From the NCBI RefSeq assembly GCF_947488835.1, contig NZ_CANLBK010000004.1, positions 1-64,000 on the forward strand: a stretch of DNA of 64,000 bases, in the 5' to 3' direction. Shown piece after piece: positions 1-6,901 of the stretch. The first letter of the stretch is position 1; each line of letters begins with the position of its first letter. The translations under genes were made by a program, and so were the position numbers. This DNA is from an uncultured Marinobacter sp. (GTDB taxonomy: Bacteria; Pseudomonadota; Gammaproteobacteria; Pseudomonadales; Oleiphilaceae). The notes beneath the pieces were generated by a model. The model had not been told where the DNA came from, did no database searches, and saw only the letters and a list, made by a program, of their open reading frames with translations.

Positions 1-424
1 GTTGGTAGTGCCTCGTCCATTCTTGGTGGCTGTGTGCCAGTGGCCTTGGCCTCGAACGGATAGCAAAGTCGGACGTTTTGTAGCTTTGCCAAGCCCGTCG
101 AATTGGGCATCGTGTTGGCAGCTCAATTAGCCAGCGGGGCTGGTTCTAAATTGAGTGTTCGGGTCGTTGGGCTGTCCGCCGGTAAACGATTCCTTGCTTA
201 CCTGCTACTCTGATGTTCAGGTTCATCCACCGCATTGTTGGTGGTGGTTTCAATAATGATGCACCGGCGAATTCGGGTGCAAGGGCAGCGGTGTCGGCTG
301 CGATATTGGTTGCCAGGGATTGGGCTTTATTGATGCCCCCAACTAACCAGTCGCTGTAGTACGTTCCCGGCCCGAGGGCCGTCCACCGGACGCCACTGTC
401 GTGGCGCCGCTAAGCTCAGCGTTA
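1..424 (+). other. Gene-less integron cassette, copy A
   Basis: No credible reading frame fills this cassette. Its sequence matches the cassette at 6095-6519 over its whole length, roughly four of five bases by eye, with almost equal length. Blocks of full identity include the stretch around 153-220 with a GGTAA...TTACC pairing (181-202). A hairpin with arms 227-233 and 241-247 keeps a 7-nt loop in both copies; its outer pair is C-G here and T-A in the other copy, so the change is compensatory. The window begins within a few bases of the cassette start. Likely function: a structured RNA or a regulatory segment (inference). Confidence 0.7.
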
Positions 425-427
425 TGT
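341..427 (+). repeat. attC site 1
   Basis: Inner core aactaac, outer core gttatgt at 421-427. The central palindrome is built of ggcccgagggcc and the block gtccaccggacg, shared with the attC sites at 800, 5178, 5567, 6017 and 6439. Confidence 0.88.
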
Positions 428-450
428 GGGCACTTCTATAGAGAATCCGT

Positions 451-798
451 ATGGCATTCAGCGAGTTTGAAGCAAAGAAAATTGAGCGTGCCGCTTCGGA
501 GTTTCTGGAGGCTCGGCGCCCACCAGTCGCTATCCGACCCAAGCTCGATTTAGATGTCCGAGTTTCGGGCCAAAGTGTACAAATTGTCGAGATTCGGCCC
601 CATCTTCGTGAGCCATCAACCATCATTGAGTCGCCGGTGGCAAAAGCTACCTACGTCAAAAAGGCTCAACGCTGGAAAATTTACTGGATGCGCAGTGATC
701 TGAAATGGCATGCCTACGCGCCGGAACCTGAGTCACGCTCCATAGATGAATTTTTTGCTATCGTGAATGCCGACGAGAATGGCTGTTTCTTCGGGTAG
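451..798 (+). CDS. Cassette protein of unknown function
   Basis: A 115-residue protein beginning with ATG 24 bases after the outer core of the preceding attC and ending just before the next attC, as expected for a cassette gene. It has no signal peptide or membrane segment. The sequence is mixed alpha/beta-like and contains a helical start (EFEAKKIERAASEF), then a strand-rich middle (KLDLDVRVSGQSVQIVEIRP) and a Trp-containing end (WKIYWMRSDLKWHAY). The layout recalls the small DUF3024-type proteins common in integrons; that family assignment is made by eye and is moderately sure. Confidence 0.75.
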   Translation: MAFSEFEAKKIERAASEFLEARRPPVAIRPKLDLDVRVSGQSVQIVEIRPHLREPSTIIESPVAKATYVKKAQRWKIYWMRSDLKWHAYAPEPESRSIDEFFAIVNADENGCFFG

Positions 799-799
799 C

Positions 800-887
800 A
801 CATAACCAGTCATTCAAGTTCGTTACCGGCCTGGCGGCCGTCCACCGGACGCCCCTGACGGGTCGCCGCTTAATTTTGGCGTTATGG
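800..887 (+). repeat. attC site 2
   Basis: Inner core acataac at 800-806, outer core gttatgg at 881-887, with the same central block (tcaagttcg, ggcggccgtccaccggacg) as sites 1, 10, 11, 12 and 13. Confidence 0.9.
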
Positions 888-899
888 GTACCTTACCGT

Positions 900-1328
900 A
901 TGTTTTTAGCTCTATTGCTCAGCTTTGTATTGGTGCTCTTCATTTTCCTGGTTGTCGGTCCGCCCGTTGGCTATTTTGTTTTTGTGCTAGCGAGCCCGAC
1001 TCCACTCGATGGATTTTTGTCTGACCTTTTTCCAGCCTACATCGGGGGAATTGGTCCAGCATTTCTGGCGGGGCTGGCGAATTGGGCTCTGCTTATTTCC
1101 TTATACCCGAGGTTCAGTCGGTTGAAGATAAACCTCCTGAGTATTCTGGCATCAGGCGTAGCGGCTCCGATGATTGTGGGTTGGCAAATAGCTGTTGTAG
1201 GTAAGGTCGGTTTTTTGTTCCTTTTCCTGCTGGTATGTGTAACTGCGACGGCAACGTGTATTTTCTTGGTGAACAAGCCGGCCTTTAACATCTTGGAAGA
1301 TTTGGGTGCTCGGAACGCAAACCCATAA
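900..1328 (+). CDS. Small integral membrane protein (cassette gene)
   Basis: A 142-residue, very hydrophobic protein with about four membrane segments: residues ~1-27 (MFLALLLSFVLVLFIFLVVG), ~40-65, ~85-105 and ~107-125. The frame is open back to a TTG at 876, but that lies before the outer core of attC at 881. The ATG at 900 is the first start that belongs to the cassette itself, so it is preferred. No family is recognised. The stop is followed at once by the next attC. Probable location is the inner membrane. Confidence 0.75.
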   Translation: MFLALLLSFVLVLFIFLVVGPPVGYFVFVLASPTPLDGFLSDLFPAYIGGIGPAFLAGLANWALLISLYPRFSRLKINLLSILASGVAAPMIVGWQIAVVGKVGFLFLFLLVCVTATATCIFLVNKPAFNILEDLGARNANP

Positions 1329-1380
1329 CAAGTCACGGAAGGCGGACGCGTGAGACGCGCCGCTTCGTTCAGCGTTATGC
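1323..1380 (+). repeat. attC site 3 (short type)
   Basis: A compact 58-base site: inner core ccataac, palindrome ggcggacgcg/cgcgccgc, outer core gttatgc at 1374-1380. Its palindrome is nearly identical to the right half of the split attC at 9787-9836. Confidence 0.9.
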
Positions 1381-1397
1381 ACTTTTGGGAAATATGC

Positions 1398-1640
1398 ATG
1401 GATAACGAAACCAAAGCTCTTCTCAGAGAAATTAGGGACGAAACGCAAAAAACTAATGAACAGATAGCGGAGCTGAAAAAGTGGGCTCTTAGTGAGATAG
1501 AGAAGGAAAGAAAGCAGTCAGAGCTTAATGACAGCGCTGTTTACGAATCTCAACGGATTTTGCCCAAGCGGGATCTATGGGGTCTGCTGATGTTCGGTAT
1601 TGTGCTCGGTGTAATATATTTAGTTAACAAGTTCCTCTGA
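1398..1640 (+). CDS. Coiled-coil protein with C-terminal membrane anchor (cassette gene)
   Basis: An 80-residue protein starting at the ATG 18 bases after the outer core; the frame is open further upstream, but only through attC. Residues ~1-45 are charged and helical (LLREIRDETQKTNEQIAELK), typical of a short coiled coil. Residues ~60-80 form one hydrophobic segment (LLMFGIVLGVIYLVNKFL) that would anchor the protein by its tail in the inner membrane. No family name can be given. Confidence 0.75.
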   Translation: MDNETKALLREIRDETQKTNEQIAELKKWALSEIEKERKQSELNDSAVYESQRILPKRDLWGLLMFGIVLGVIYLVNKFL

Positions 1641-1648
1641 ACGACCGT

Positions 1649-1732
1649 GCATAACCAATGCAGGCACGGCGACGCCCACTACATTGCGCCTTCGGCTCCA
1701 TTCCATGGGCGCGCATGCTGCAAGCGTTATAT
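1649..1732 (+). repeat. attC site 4
   Basis: Inner core gcataac, outer core gttatat at 1726-1732. The inside (caggcacggcgacgcccac ... gcgcatgctgcaagc) is nearly identical to the attC at 4195-4278, showing a second attC family in the same array. Confidence 0.9.
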
Positions 1733-1752
1733 TTACATGGAGGTTAGGCGAA

Positions 1753-2310
1753 ATGTCAAAAATGTTTGTTGAAATTGTCACGGGAAGAAATAAAATTTCA
1801 ATATATTTTCTTCTTATATTCATGTTCCTCGCGCCAGTTGCTTTTTTTACTAATTATCCAGTCCTAAATGGGATTGCTTGGATAATGTTAATGATATTAG
1901 GTTTCTTTATTTTTACCACTGGAATTATTACACGCAAAGAAGCAAAAGATAGCTATAACTGGCCAAAAGAAAAAGCGCACTCTTTAAGGTGCTCATTAAA
2001 CTATATTACCAATAGTAATGTTAAAAGTTATATTCCAGTTATTAAGTGTAAGTTTAATGTTGGTGATAAAGAATACGAGGGAGCCGAGTATGATTTTAGT
2101 GCTAGTTACACCTCCAAGGATGTTGCAAATAAAAAGCTTGATTCAGTCAAAAGCATGACACCTCTTATGGTCTACTACAAACCTTCAGATCCTGCTATTA
2201 ATGTTATCAATCCTGGAGTTTATTCCGTACATTATGTTCGATTTATCCTCGGGGCAATGATGGTTGTTATGCCTATTTTAATTTGGTCAGATATTGTCGT
2301 GTTAAAGTAA
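1753..2310 (+). CDS. DUF3592-like membrane protein (cassette gene)
   Basis: A 185-residue protein with two membrane segments near the N terminus (residues ~14-32 and ~38-55), a soluble domain (~60-150) and a last membrane segment (~163-181). The soluble part (YIPVIKCKFNVGDKEYEG, then MVYYKPSDPAINVINPG) has the pattern of DUF3592 proteins, a family of membrane-anchored beta domains of unknown role. The gene is strikingly AT-rich compared with the rest of the window, which fits a cassette from another host. ATG 1753 is chosen because the upstream open frame runs through attC. The coding end is 1-2 bases from the next attC. Confidence 0.8.
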   Translation: MSKMFVEIVTGRNKISIYFLLIFMFLAPVAFFTNYPVLNGIAWIMLMILGFFIFTTGIITRKEAKDSYNWPKEKAHSLRCSLNYITNSNVKSYIPVIKCKFNVGDKEYEGAEYDFSASYTSKDVANKKLDSVKSMTPLMVYYKPSDPAINVINPGVYSVHYVRFILGAMMVVMPILIWSDIVVLK

Positions 2311-2408
2311 ATATAACAAGCCATTCAAGCAGGACAAATAACAGTTGGCTTTGCTCCTGCGTCGCTATTTTAACCAACAATTATTTGCCTCTGAATGAGG
2401 CGTTATGT
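2311..2408 (+). repeat. attC site 5 (long type)
   Basis: Inner core atataac at 2311-2317 and outer core gttatgt at 2402-2408, with an AT-rich imperfect palindrome (caggacaaataaca ... caattatttgcctc). At about 98 bases it is one of the longest sites here and differs from the other families. Confidence 0.82.
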
Positions 2409-2424
2409 TTTAAGGATTAGTAAT

Positions 2425-2649
2425 ATGCAACTTTTAATTGGTCTTGCTCTCCTTGCCTTTGGCGTCTATTCATTGATTGAATCCAACCTTCCCTTTGGGT
2501 TTATTTCTTTTATTTTTGGCGTTGGTGTTTTGAAAGGTAGAAAAAAGGGAAAGATGCTGGATTTTTCAAGTAGATCTTCAAATGGCAATTCTGGCGGAGG
2601 CTTTTGGGGGGATGGTGGAGATGGAGACTGTGGGGGCGGTGGTGATTGA
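2425..2649 (+). CDS. Small membrane protein with Gly-rich tail (cassette gene)
   Basis: A 74-residue protein. The N-terminal ~40 residues are hydrophobic (LLIGLALLAFGVYSLIE, then FGFISFIFGVGVL), giving one or two membrane passes. The C terminus is a Ser/Gly/Asp tail (SSNGNSGGGFWGDGGDGDCG) of the kind seen at the ends of some small Gly-rich membrane proteins. The ATG at 2425 has an AGGA-like ribosome site at 2412-2417; an earlier in-frame ATG at 2395 lies inside attC. Function unknown. Confidence 0.7.
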   Translation: MQLLIGLALLAFGVYSLIESNLPFGFISFIFGVGVLKGRKKGKMLDFSSRSSNGNSGGGFWGDGGDGDCGGGGD

Positions 2650-2660
2650 TAATCGTAGAA

Positions 2661-2757
2661 ACATAACAAAAGCATGTTGCATAAACCACTGCGTGGTTTG
2701 GACGGTTTTTCCGCTCGTTCCTCGCTCCAAAACCGCCGCAAATGCTAGGCGTTATAC
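2661..2757 (+). repeat. attC site 6
   Basis: Inner core acataac at 2661-2667, outer core gttatac at 2751-2757, with arms ggtttggacggttttt / aaaaccgccgcaaa. About 97 bases. Confidence 0.88.
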
Positions 2758-2772
2758 GCTCTAGGAGATATC

Positions 2773-3576
2773 GTGCATAGATTGAAAGGTAAAATAGTTT
2801 TGGTTACTGGTGCCGCTAGAGGTATTGGTCAGGCGATTGCAGAGCTGTTTAGTAAAGAAGGTGCTAAAGTAATACTAAGCGATATAAATGATGAGCTTGG
2901 CCAAAAAGTCACCTCTGCAATTGGTGGGGAAGCTGAATATCATCATTTAGACGTTTCTAAAGAAAAAGATTGGAAAACTGTTAGTAGTCATATTTTAGAA
3001 AAATATGGGAAATTAGATATTTTAATTAATAATGCTGGTATTACTGGGTTTCTTGAAACCGCAGGCCCACATGACCCTGAAAATTTAGATATTGAGAGCT
3101 GGAATAAAGTGCATCGAGTAAATTTAGATGGCGTGGCTTTCGGCTGTAAAGAAGCTATCAGGCTAATGAAAGGTACGCATAGCGCAAGCATTGTAAATTT
3201 GTCTTCTCGCTCAGGTATCGTTGGAATTCCCGGTGCCGCAGCATATGCATCAAGTAAGGCTGCAATAAGAAACCACACTAAAACGGTGGCTCTGTACTGT
3301 GCAGAAAAAGGTTATTCCATTCGGTGCAACTCAATACACCCAGGTGCAATTCTGACTCCGATGTGGGATGCCATGCTGGGCGAAGGAGAAGCAAGAGAGA
3401 ATGCGATTAAAAGTATTGCTAAAGACATCCCTCTAAATACAATGGGCGAAGCTAAAGATGTAGCATACGCGGCTCTTTATTTGGCTTCAGAAGAGTCCAA
3501 ATATGTGACTGGAATCGAGCTAAATGTAGATGGTGGTATTTTGGCAGGTAGTTCTGCTGCGCCATCACAAGAATAG
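2773..3576 (+). CDS. Short-chain dehydrogenase/reductase (cassette gene)
   Basis: A 267-residue classical SDR, an NAD(P)-dependent oxidoreductase. It has the cofactor motif TGAARGIG (residues 12-19), the structural NNAG motif (~87-90), the active-site Ser about residue 145, and YASSK with Tyr158 and Lys162. DVS after the third strand and an Asp at the end of the second strand (SDIND) suggest NAD preference. The C-terminal GIELNVDGG is the usual family ending. The start is GTG at 2773 with AGGAGA 5 bases before it. The substrate cannot be predicted. Codon use is AT-rich compared with the host genes, consistent with recent capture as a cassette. Confidence 0.92.
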   Translation: MHRLKGKIVLVTGAARGIGQAIAELFSKEGAKVILSDINDELGQKVTSAIGGEAEYHHLDVSKEKDWKTVSSHILEKYGKLDILINNAGITGFLETAGPHDPENLDIESWNKVHRVNLDGVAFGCKEAIRLMKGTHSASIVNLSSRSGIVGIPGAAAYASSKAAIRNHTKTVALYCAEKGYSIRCNSIHPGAILTPMWDAMLGEGEARENAIKSIAKDIPLNTMGEAKDVAYAALYLASEESKYVTGIELNVDGGILAGSSAAPSQE

Positions 3577-3577
3577 C

Positions 3578-3649
3578 GTATAACCAGTTGCTGCACGCGG
3601 AAAAATTACTCGCTGCGCTCCCAATTTTCCGGTGAGCAAGGCGTTATGC
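3578..3649 (+). repeat. attC site 7
   Basis: Inner core gtataac at 3578-3584, outer core gttatgc at 3643-3649, palindrome cggaaaaatt / aattttccg. It starts immediately after the stop codon of the SDR gene. Confidence 0.9.
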
Positions 3650-3669
3650 GCTAAGGAATAATTGAGAGT

Positions 3670-4200
3670 ATGGCATCCGGTGTATCGAATAAATTAACGG
3701 GACAGGTTGGTGAGCACCTAGTGTCGGCTGTACTTGGGACACTTGGATACTACGCTTCTCCTTACTCTGGAAACGTTCCCGGATTTGATGTCACAGCGGT
3801 CCACTCTGAATCTCTCAAGTCATTTCCTGTTCAGGTTAAAGCGAGTACGAAGGGTGCGTTGGTTCAGTCCTCAATCGATAAGTGGTGCGACCACAGTATC
3901 GGCGAAGATAATCGTCAAACAATTGGTCCATTGAAACCGCTTAAACATCAGGATTTGATTTGGATTTTGGTGCGGCTGGGCGATTCGGGAATCAACGGAG
4001 CAAGATTTTTCATCTGCACTGAGCGCGACATACAAAAGAAGATCGTCGCCCGGTACTCGGCTTTTATGGAGAGGCACGACTATCGCCGTCCTGGAGGCGG
4101 CGCCTCTCCGCAGGCGATTCTCAATATCAAGGACGTGGCCGAATTTGAGGATAATTGGAGAATCTTCCCGGACTATCAGGCTGAGGATGGTCTCGCATAA
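3670..4200 (+). CDS. PD-(D/E)XK nuclease-like cassette protein
   Basis: A 176-residue soluble protein. The N-terminal half has the layout of the PD-(D/E)XK fold: Glu15 in GQVGEHLV, then GFDVTAV with Asp40, then PVQVKAS with Gln55 and Lys57. This matches the E...D...QxK arrangement of DUF4365-like and Holliday-junction-resolvase-like proteins. The C-terminal half (QDLIWILVRLGD, ARFFICTERDI) resembles the later strands of the same fold. It may act on DNA, and nucleases of this kind are frequent in defence cassettes, but no activity is proven by the sequence. The stop codon overlaps the inner core of the next attC. Confidence 0.72.
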   Translation: MASGVSNKLTGQVGEHLVSAVLGTLGYYASPYSGNVPGFDVTAVHSESLKSFPVQVKASTKGALVQSSIDKWCDHSIGEDNRQTIGPLKPLKHQDLIWILVRLGDSGINGARFFICTERDIQKKIVARYSAFMERHDYRRPGGGASPQAILNIKDVAEFEDNWRIFPDYQAEDGLA

Positions 4201-4278
4201 CCAGTGCAGGCACGGCGACGCCCACTACATTGCGCCTTCGGCTCCATTCTGTGGACGCGCATGCTGCAAGCGTTATAC
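4195..4278 (+). repeat. attC site 8
   Basis: Inner core gcataac at 4195-4201, which contains the stop codon of the preceding gene; outer core gttatac at 4272-4278. Nearly identical inside to attC site 4. Confidence 0.9.
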
Positions 4279-4314
4279 GTCTTTCCAAAATTTGAGCCAC
4301 AGGAATAGTCTGCG

Positions 4315-4719
4315 ATGAACTCAATTAGTGTCAGCGAAATCGAATCGATCCTATCCCAGTGGGTAGAAGCAACTCGGAATGATGAAAAGGATGATATTTT
4401 GGCCAATCATCTTCCACAGGCCGTTATCTTCGATGCTTTGGCACCGTTACAATACGAGGGAACCGCTGCGTATCGTAAAAGCTTCGATGAGTGGCAACCC
4501 CCATTCGAGGTTCCCTGTTTATTCGAGTTGAAAGAATTGAAAGTGGTAGCTGAAGAGGAGGTCGGTTTTGCCCATTGTTTAATCGACTGTGGCGGACGTC
4601 TCCCAGACGGAAATGAAATACGAGACACCGTTCGTGCTACGTTCTGCTTTATTAAAGAGGGTGGCGTATGGCAATTTGCGCATCACCATGTTTCATCACC
4701 AATGGCTGCCGGTGAATAA
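4315..4719 (+). CDS. SnoaL-like / NTF2-fold protein (cassette gene)
   Basis: A 134-residue protein with the pattern of the NTF2-like SnoaL family: an N-terminal helix (IESILSQWVEATRNDEKD), a segment leading to a conserved Tyr and Phe-Asp-Glu-Trp (YEGTAAYRKSFDEW), then strands ending with FIKEGGVWQFAHHHVSSP. Proteins with this end motif are common small enzymes or binding proteins of unknown substrate, often labelled ketosteroid-isomerase-like. No neighbouring pathway gene points to a substrate. The start is ATG 37 bases after the outer core of the preceding attC. Confidence 0.83.
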   Translation: MNSISVSEIESILSQWVEATRNDEKDDILANHLPQAVIFDALAPLQYEGTAAYRKSFDEWQPPFEVPCLFELKELKVVAEEEVGFAHCLIDCGGRLPDGNEIRDTVRATFCFIKEGGVWQFAHHHVSSPMAAGE

Positions 4720-4722
4720 AAC

Positions 4723-4824
4723 GTATAACAAGTCGCAGCAGTTCGCGGCCAATGGCCGCCGGACGCCTTTTCCGTGGCTCCTTCGTCGCCACTCCAAAGT
4801 CGCCGCTGTGCTTCGGCGTTAGAG
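4723..4824 (+). repeat. attC site 9 (longest)
   Basis: Inner core gtataac, outer core gttagag at 4818-4824, about 102 bases. The arms include the nested palindrome ggccaatggcc and cgccgg...cgccgctg. Confidence 0.85.
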
Positions 4825-4829
4825 GCAAT

Positions 4830-5183
4830 ATGGAACCCGAGTATTTTGTAAAAGCTCTTGAGAATGAGTGCAGGGATTCAGCTGTAGAAGGGTGCCTGGA
4901 AGATTTTGAGTCACCCCCGGGGCGCAAACCTGATCCATCGCTTGTTCAGATGTCGGAGTGGTTCAAATCATTGTCGTCCGCTGATCGCGATATGGTGGCT
5001 AGAGCAATGCGAGAGGCAGCGGATACTACCTTGTTTGGGGTTTTATGTGTGCTGGATGGAGTTCGACCGATTGAGAATGGACCTGAGAAGTCGAGCTTTA
5101 AACTCGTTGCGCAGAAAGCCAACGAGGAATCAGTAATATGTCCCGCGGCCGTGGACCTACATGACCTCAAACAAAGCCTCTAA
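4830..5183 (+). CDS. Cassette protein of unknown function
   Basis: A 117-residue acidic soluble protein without signal peptide or membrane segment. It is rich in predicted helices: residues ~30-75 contain QMSEWFKSLSSADRDMVARA and REAADTTLFGVLCVLDGVRP. The pattern 'helix - W - DRDMVARAMREAADTTLFGVL - DG' occurs in small cassette or phage proteins of unknown role; no family name is given. ATG 4830 is the first start after the outer core; the longer frame from 4752 would run through attC. The stop codon sits in the inner core of the next attC. Confidence 0.72.
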   Translation: MEPEYFVKALENECRDSAVEGCLEDFESPPGRKPDPSLVQMSEWFKSLSSADRDMVARAMREAADTTLFGVLCVLDGVRPIENGPEKSSFKLVAQKANEESVICPAAVDLHDLKQSL

Positions 5184-5264
5184 CCAGTCATTCAAGTTCG
5201 TTCCCGGCCTGGCGGCCGTCCACCGGACGCCCTAGTCGGGCGCCGCTTAATATTGGCGTTATAC
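5178..5264 (+). repeat. attC site 10
   Basis: Inner core ctctaac overlapping the stop of the preceding gene; outer core gttatac at 5258-5264; central block ggcggccgtccaccggacg as in sites 1, 2, 11, 12 and 13. Confidence 0.9.
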
Positions 5265-5284
5265 ACAAGGAGTAGTGGCTCAAA

Positions 5285-5560
5285 ATGGCAAGGAATCGTA
5301 GCCAAGGCGGCTTTCTCGAATCACGGCTAATCAGCCTCTTTGCATCTCTATTTTTCTCTGTTCCGACCGCTGCTCTGATCTGGTTTGGGGTTAACAAGCA
5401 GCTGGCGTACTTTGATGCGGGGTTCTTCAGAAGTACCTATCTTATTGCCTGCATTATCGTATTTTCTGCGCTTGCGTTGCTGCTCCCGCGTCTTTTTCCA
5501 TCTATTCTTGGGGGTATTTGGCGCAGCATACTCAAGGTTGAACGTTGGTGGGGCTGGTAG
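5285..5560 (+). CDS. Small two-pass membrane protein (cassette gene)
   Basis: A 91-residue basic membrane protein with two hydrophobic segments, about residues 15-36 (SLFASLFFSVPTAALIWFGV) and 48-68 (YLIACIIVFSALALLLP), and a Trp-rich C terminus (ERWWGW). An AAGGAG sequence lies 13 bases before the ATG. There is no recognised family. It sits between two attC sites of the same sequence family. Confidence 0.72.
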   Translation: MARNRSQGGFLESRLISLFASLFFSVPTAALIWFGVNKQLAYFDAGFFRSTYLIACIIVFSALALLLPRLFPSILGGIWRSILKVERWWGW

Positions 5561-5566
5561 CCTTAT

Positions 5567-5653
5567 GTATAACCAATCATTCAAGTTCGTTCCCGGCCTG
5601 CGGCCGTCCACCGGACGCCCCTGTCGGGCCGCCGCTTAATTTAGGCGTTACAA
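5567..5653 (+). repeat. attC site 11
   Basis: Inner core gtataac at 5567-5573, outer core gttacaa at 5647-5653; same central block as sites 2, 10 and 12. Confidence 0.9.
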
Positions 5654-5674
5654 AGCAAGGGAGAGTGTGCAGTT

Positions 5675-6022
5675 ATGATCGCCAGGGAATGGAAATGTCG
5701 AGTGCCTGAAGCCCACAGTGAAGGGTTCACGGGCTATCTTTACGAAACCGGTATCAAGGATTCTTCAGCAACTCCGGGGTTTCTCGGCGCGCAGATTTTC
5801 CGCCGCTCTCTGGCAGGCAAAGTTGAACTTACTCTCATCACATACTGGGATAAGCTGGAGGCCATCAAGGCGTTCGCTGGCGCAGACATTTCTCAGGCAC
5901 GTTTGTACCCAGAAGATGAGATCTATGAGCTTGAGCCTGACCTTTCTGTACAGCACTATGAGGTCATTGAGCACCAGCTTTCACCAGTGCAGCGAGGGCA
6001 AACGGGTGATCTTGCTTTGTAA
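5675..6022 (+). CDS. Antibiotic-biosynthesis-monooxygenase-like (ABM) protein (cassette gene)
   Basis: A 115-residue protein with the ferredoxin-like ABM pattern: first strand (MIAREWKCRVPE), helix (FTGYLYETGIKD), the PGFLGAQIFRR strand pair, LTLITYWDKLEAIKAFAGAD, and a final strand QHYEVIEH. ABM domains include heme- and quinone-modifying monooxygenases and many stress-related small proteins; the substrate is unknown here. The ATG follows a GGGAGAG ribosome site. The stop lies within the next attC inner core. Confidence 0.82.
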   Translation: MIAREWKCRVPEAHSEGFTGYLYETGIKDSSATPGFLGAQIFRRSLAGKVELTLITYWDKLEAIKAFAGADISQARLYPEDEIYELEPDLSVQHYEVIEHQLSPVQRGQTGDLAL

Positions 6023-6100
6023 CAAGTCAATCAAGTTCGTTCCGGCCTGCGGCCTCCACCGGACGTCCCTGTCGGGCCGCCGCTTATTTCAGCGTTAGCT
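6017..6100 (+). repeat. attC site 12
   Basis: Inner core ttgtaac containing the stop of the ABM gene; outer core gttagct at 6094-6100. Same family as sites 2, 10 and 11, with a slightly shortened central block. Confidence 0.88.
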
Positions 6101-6519
6101 GGTAGTGCTTTGGTCTTTTTTTGGTGGTTGGGTGCCAGTGGCCTTGGCCGAAAACGGGTGGCAAATCTGGTAGCGCGGTGGTGTTGCCAAGGCCCGCAAA
6201 TTTGGCGTGTTGCTGGTAGCTCAATTGGTCAGCGGTGTTGGTAGTAACTTGAGTGTTCTGGTCGTGGGGCTGTCCGCCGGTAAACGGTTCCTTGCTTACC
6301 TGCTACTCTGACGTTCAGGTTCATTCACCGCATCGTTGGCGGTGATTTTATAAGCAGTGCATCACCGGGTTTTGGTGCAAAGGCAGCGGCGTAGGCTATC
6401 AAGTTGGTTGCCAGGGATTGGGCTTCATTGATGCCCCCAGCTAACCAGTCGCTGTAGTACGTTCCCGGCCCGAGGGCCGTCCACCGGACGCCACTGAAGT
6501 GGCGCCGCTAAGCTCAGCG
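6095..6519 (+). other. Gene-less integron cassette, copy B
   Basis: This is the second copy of the non-coding cassette at 1-424, with almost the same length and no long open frame. The hairpin 6325-6331 / 6339-6345 (TCACCGC, 7-nt loop, GCGGTGA) aligns with 227-247; relative to copy A its outer pair changes on both strands and one G-T pair becomes G-C, which keeps the pairing. The stretch from ggggctgtccgccggtaaac to cctgctactctg is nearly unchanged. A second hairpin with CACC / GGTG arms at about 6363-6380 is also shared. Presence of two diverged copies suggests the sequence itself, not a protein, is what is maintained. Confidence 0.7.
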
Positions 6520-6525
6520 TTAGCT
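6439..6525 (+). repeat. attC site 13
   Basis: Inner core agctaac, outer core gttagct at 6519-6525; nearly identical to attC site 1, as expected for the second copy of the gene-less cassette. Confidence 0.88.
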
Positions 6526-6592
6526 TTCCGAGTTACCCATGAATAGTAGACACCTTCTATAGTTAGGGTGACCCCTAGCACGGAGGTGTTCT

Positions 6593-6901
6593 ATGAGCCG
6601 CAAACAGACCCAAGCCTATACCGAAGAATTTCGTCGGGAAGCCGTTCGCAGAGCTGACCAACCGGATAACACAGCTGCGGCTGTGGCACGCGAACTGGGA
6701 ATTCACCCGGGTCAGATTTACAACTGGCGTCAGCAGTTCAAGAGACTATCAGACAAGCAGTTTAATTCGGTTGGTGGCGTCGATTACTCCAAGGCTGAGA
6801 GCGAGGCCATGCGCAAGCTCAGGCGTGAAATGGATACCCTTAAGAAGGAGAACGAGTTCTTAAAAAAGGTGTCTGCGTACTTCGCGAAGTCCCAAGAGTG
6901 A
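6593..6901 (+). CDS. IS3-family transposase OrfA
   Basis: A 102-residue DNA-binding subunit. Residues ~8-50 form the helix-turn-helix (EEFRREAVRRADQ ... VARELGIHPGQIYNWRQQF). The C-terminal part is a leucine-zipper helix (MRKLRREMDTLKKENEFLKK). The ATG has a strong CGGAGGT 7 bases ahead. Near the end is the slippery A-AAA-AAG at 6862-6868, read in the correct phase for a -1 shift into orfB, which is open from that point; this would give the OrfAB fusion transposase. Confidence 0.93.
   Translation: MSRKQTQAYTEEFRREAVRRADQPDNTAAAVARELGIHPGQIYNWRQQFKRLSDKQFNSVGGVDYSKAESEAMRKLRREMDTLKKENEFLKKVSAYFAKSQE
6862..6868 (+). promoter_or_regulatory. Programmed -1 frameshift site of the IS3 element
   Basis: A-AAA-AAG lies in the orfA frame as X-XXY-YYZ, the classical slippery heptamer of IS3 elements. 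The -1 frame is open from here through orfB without a stop. Confidence 0.8.
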
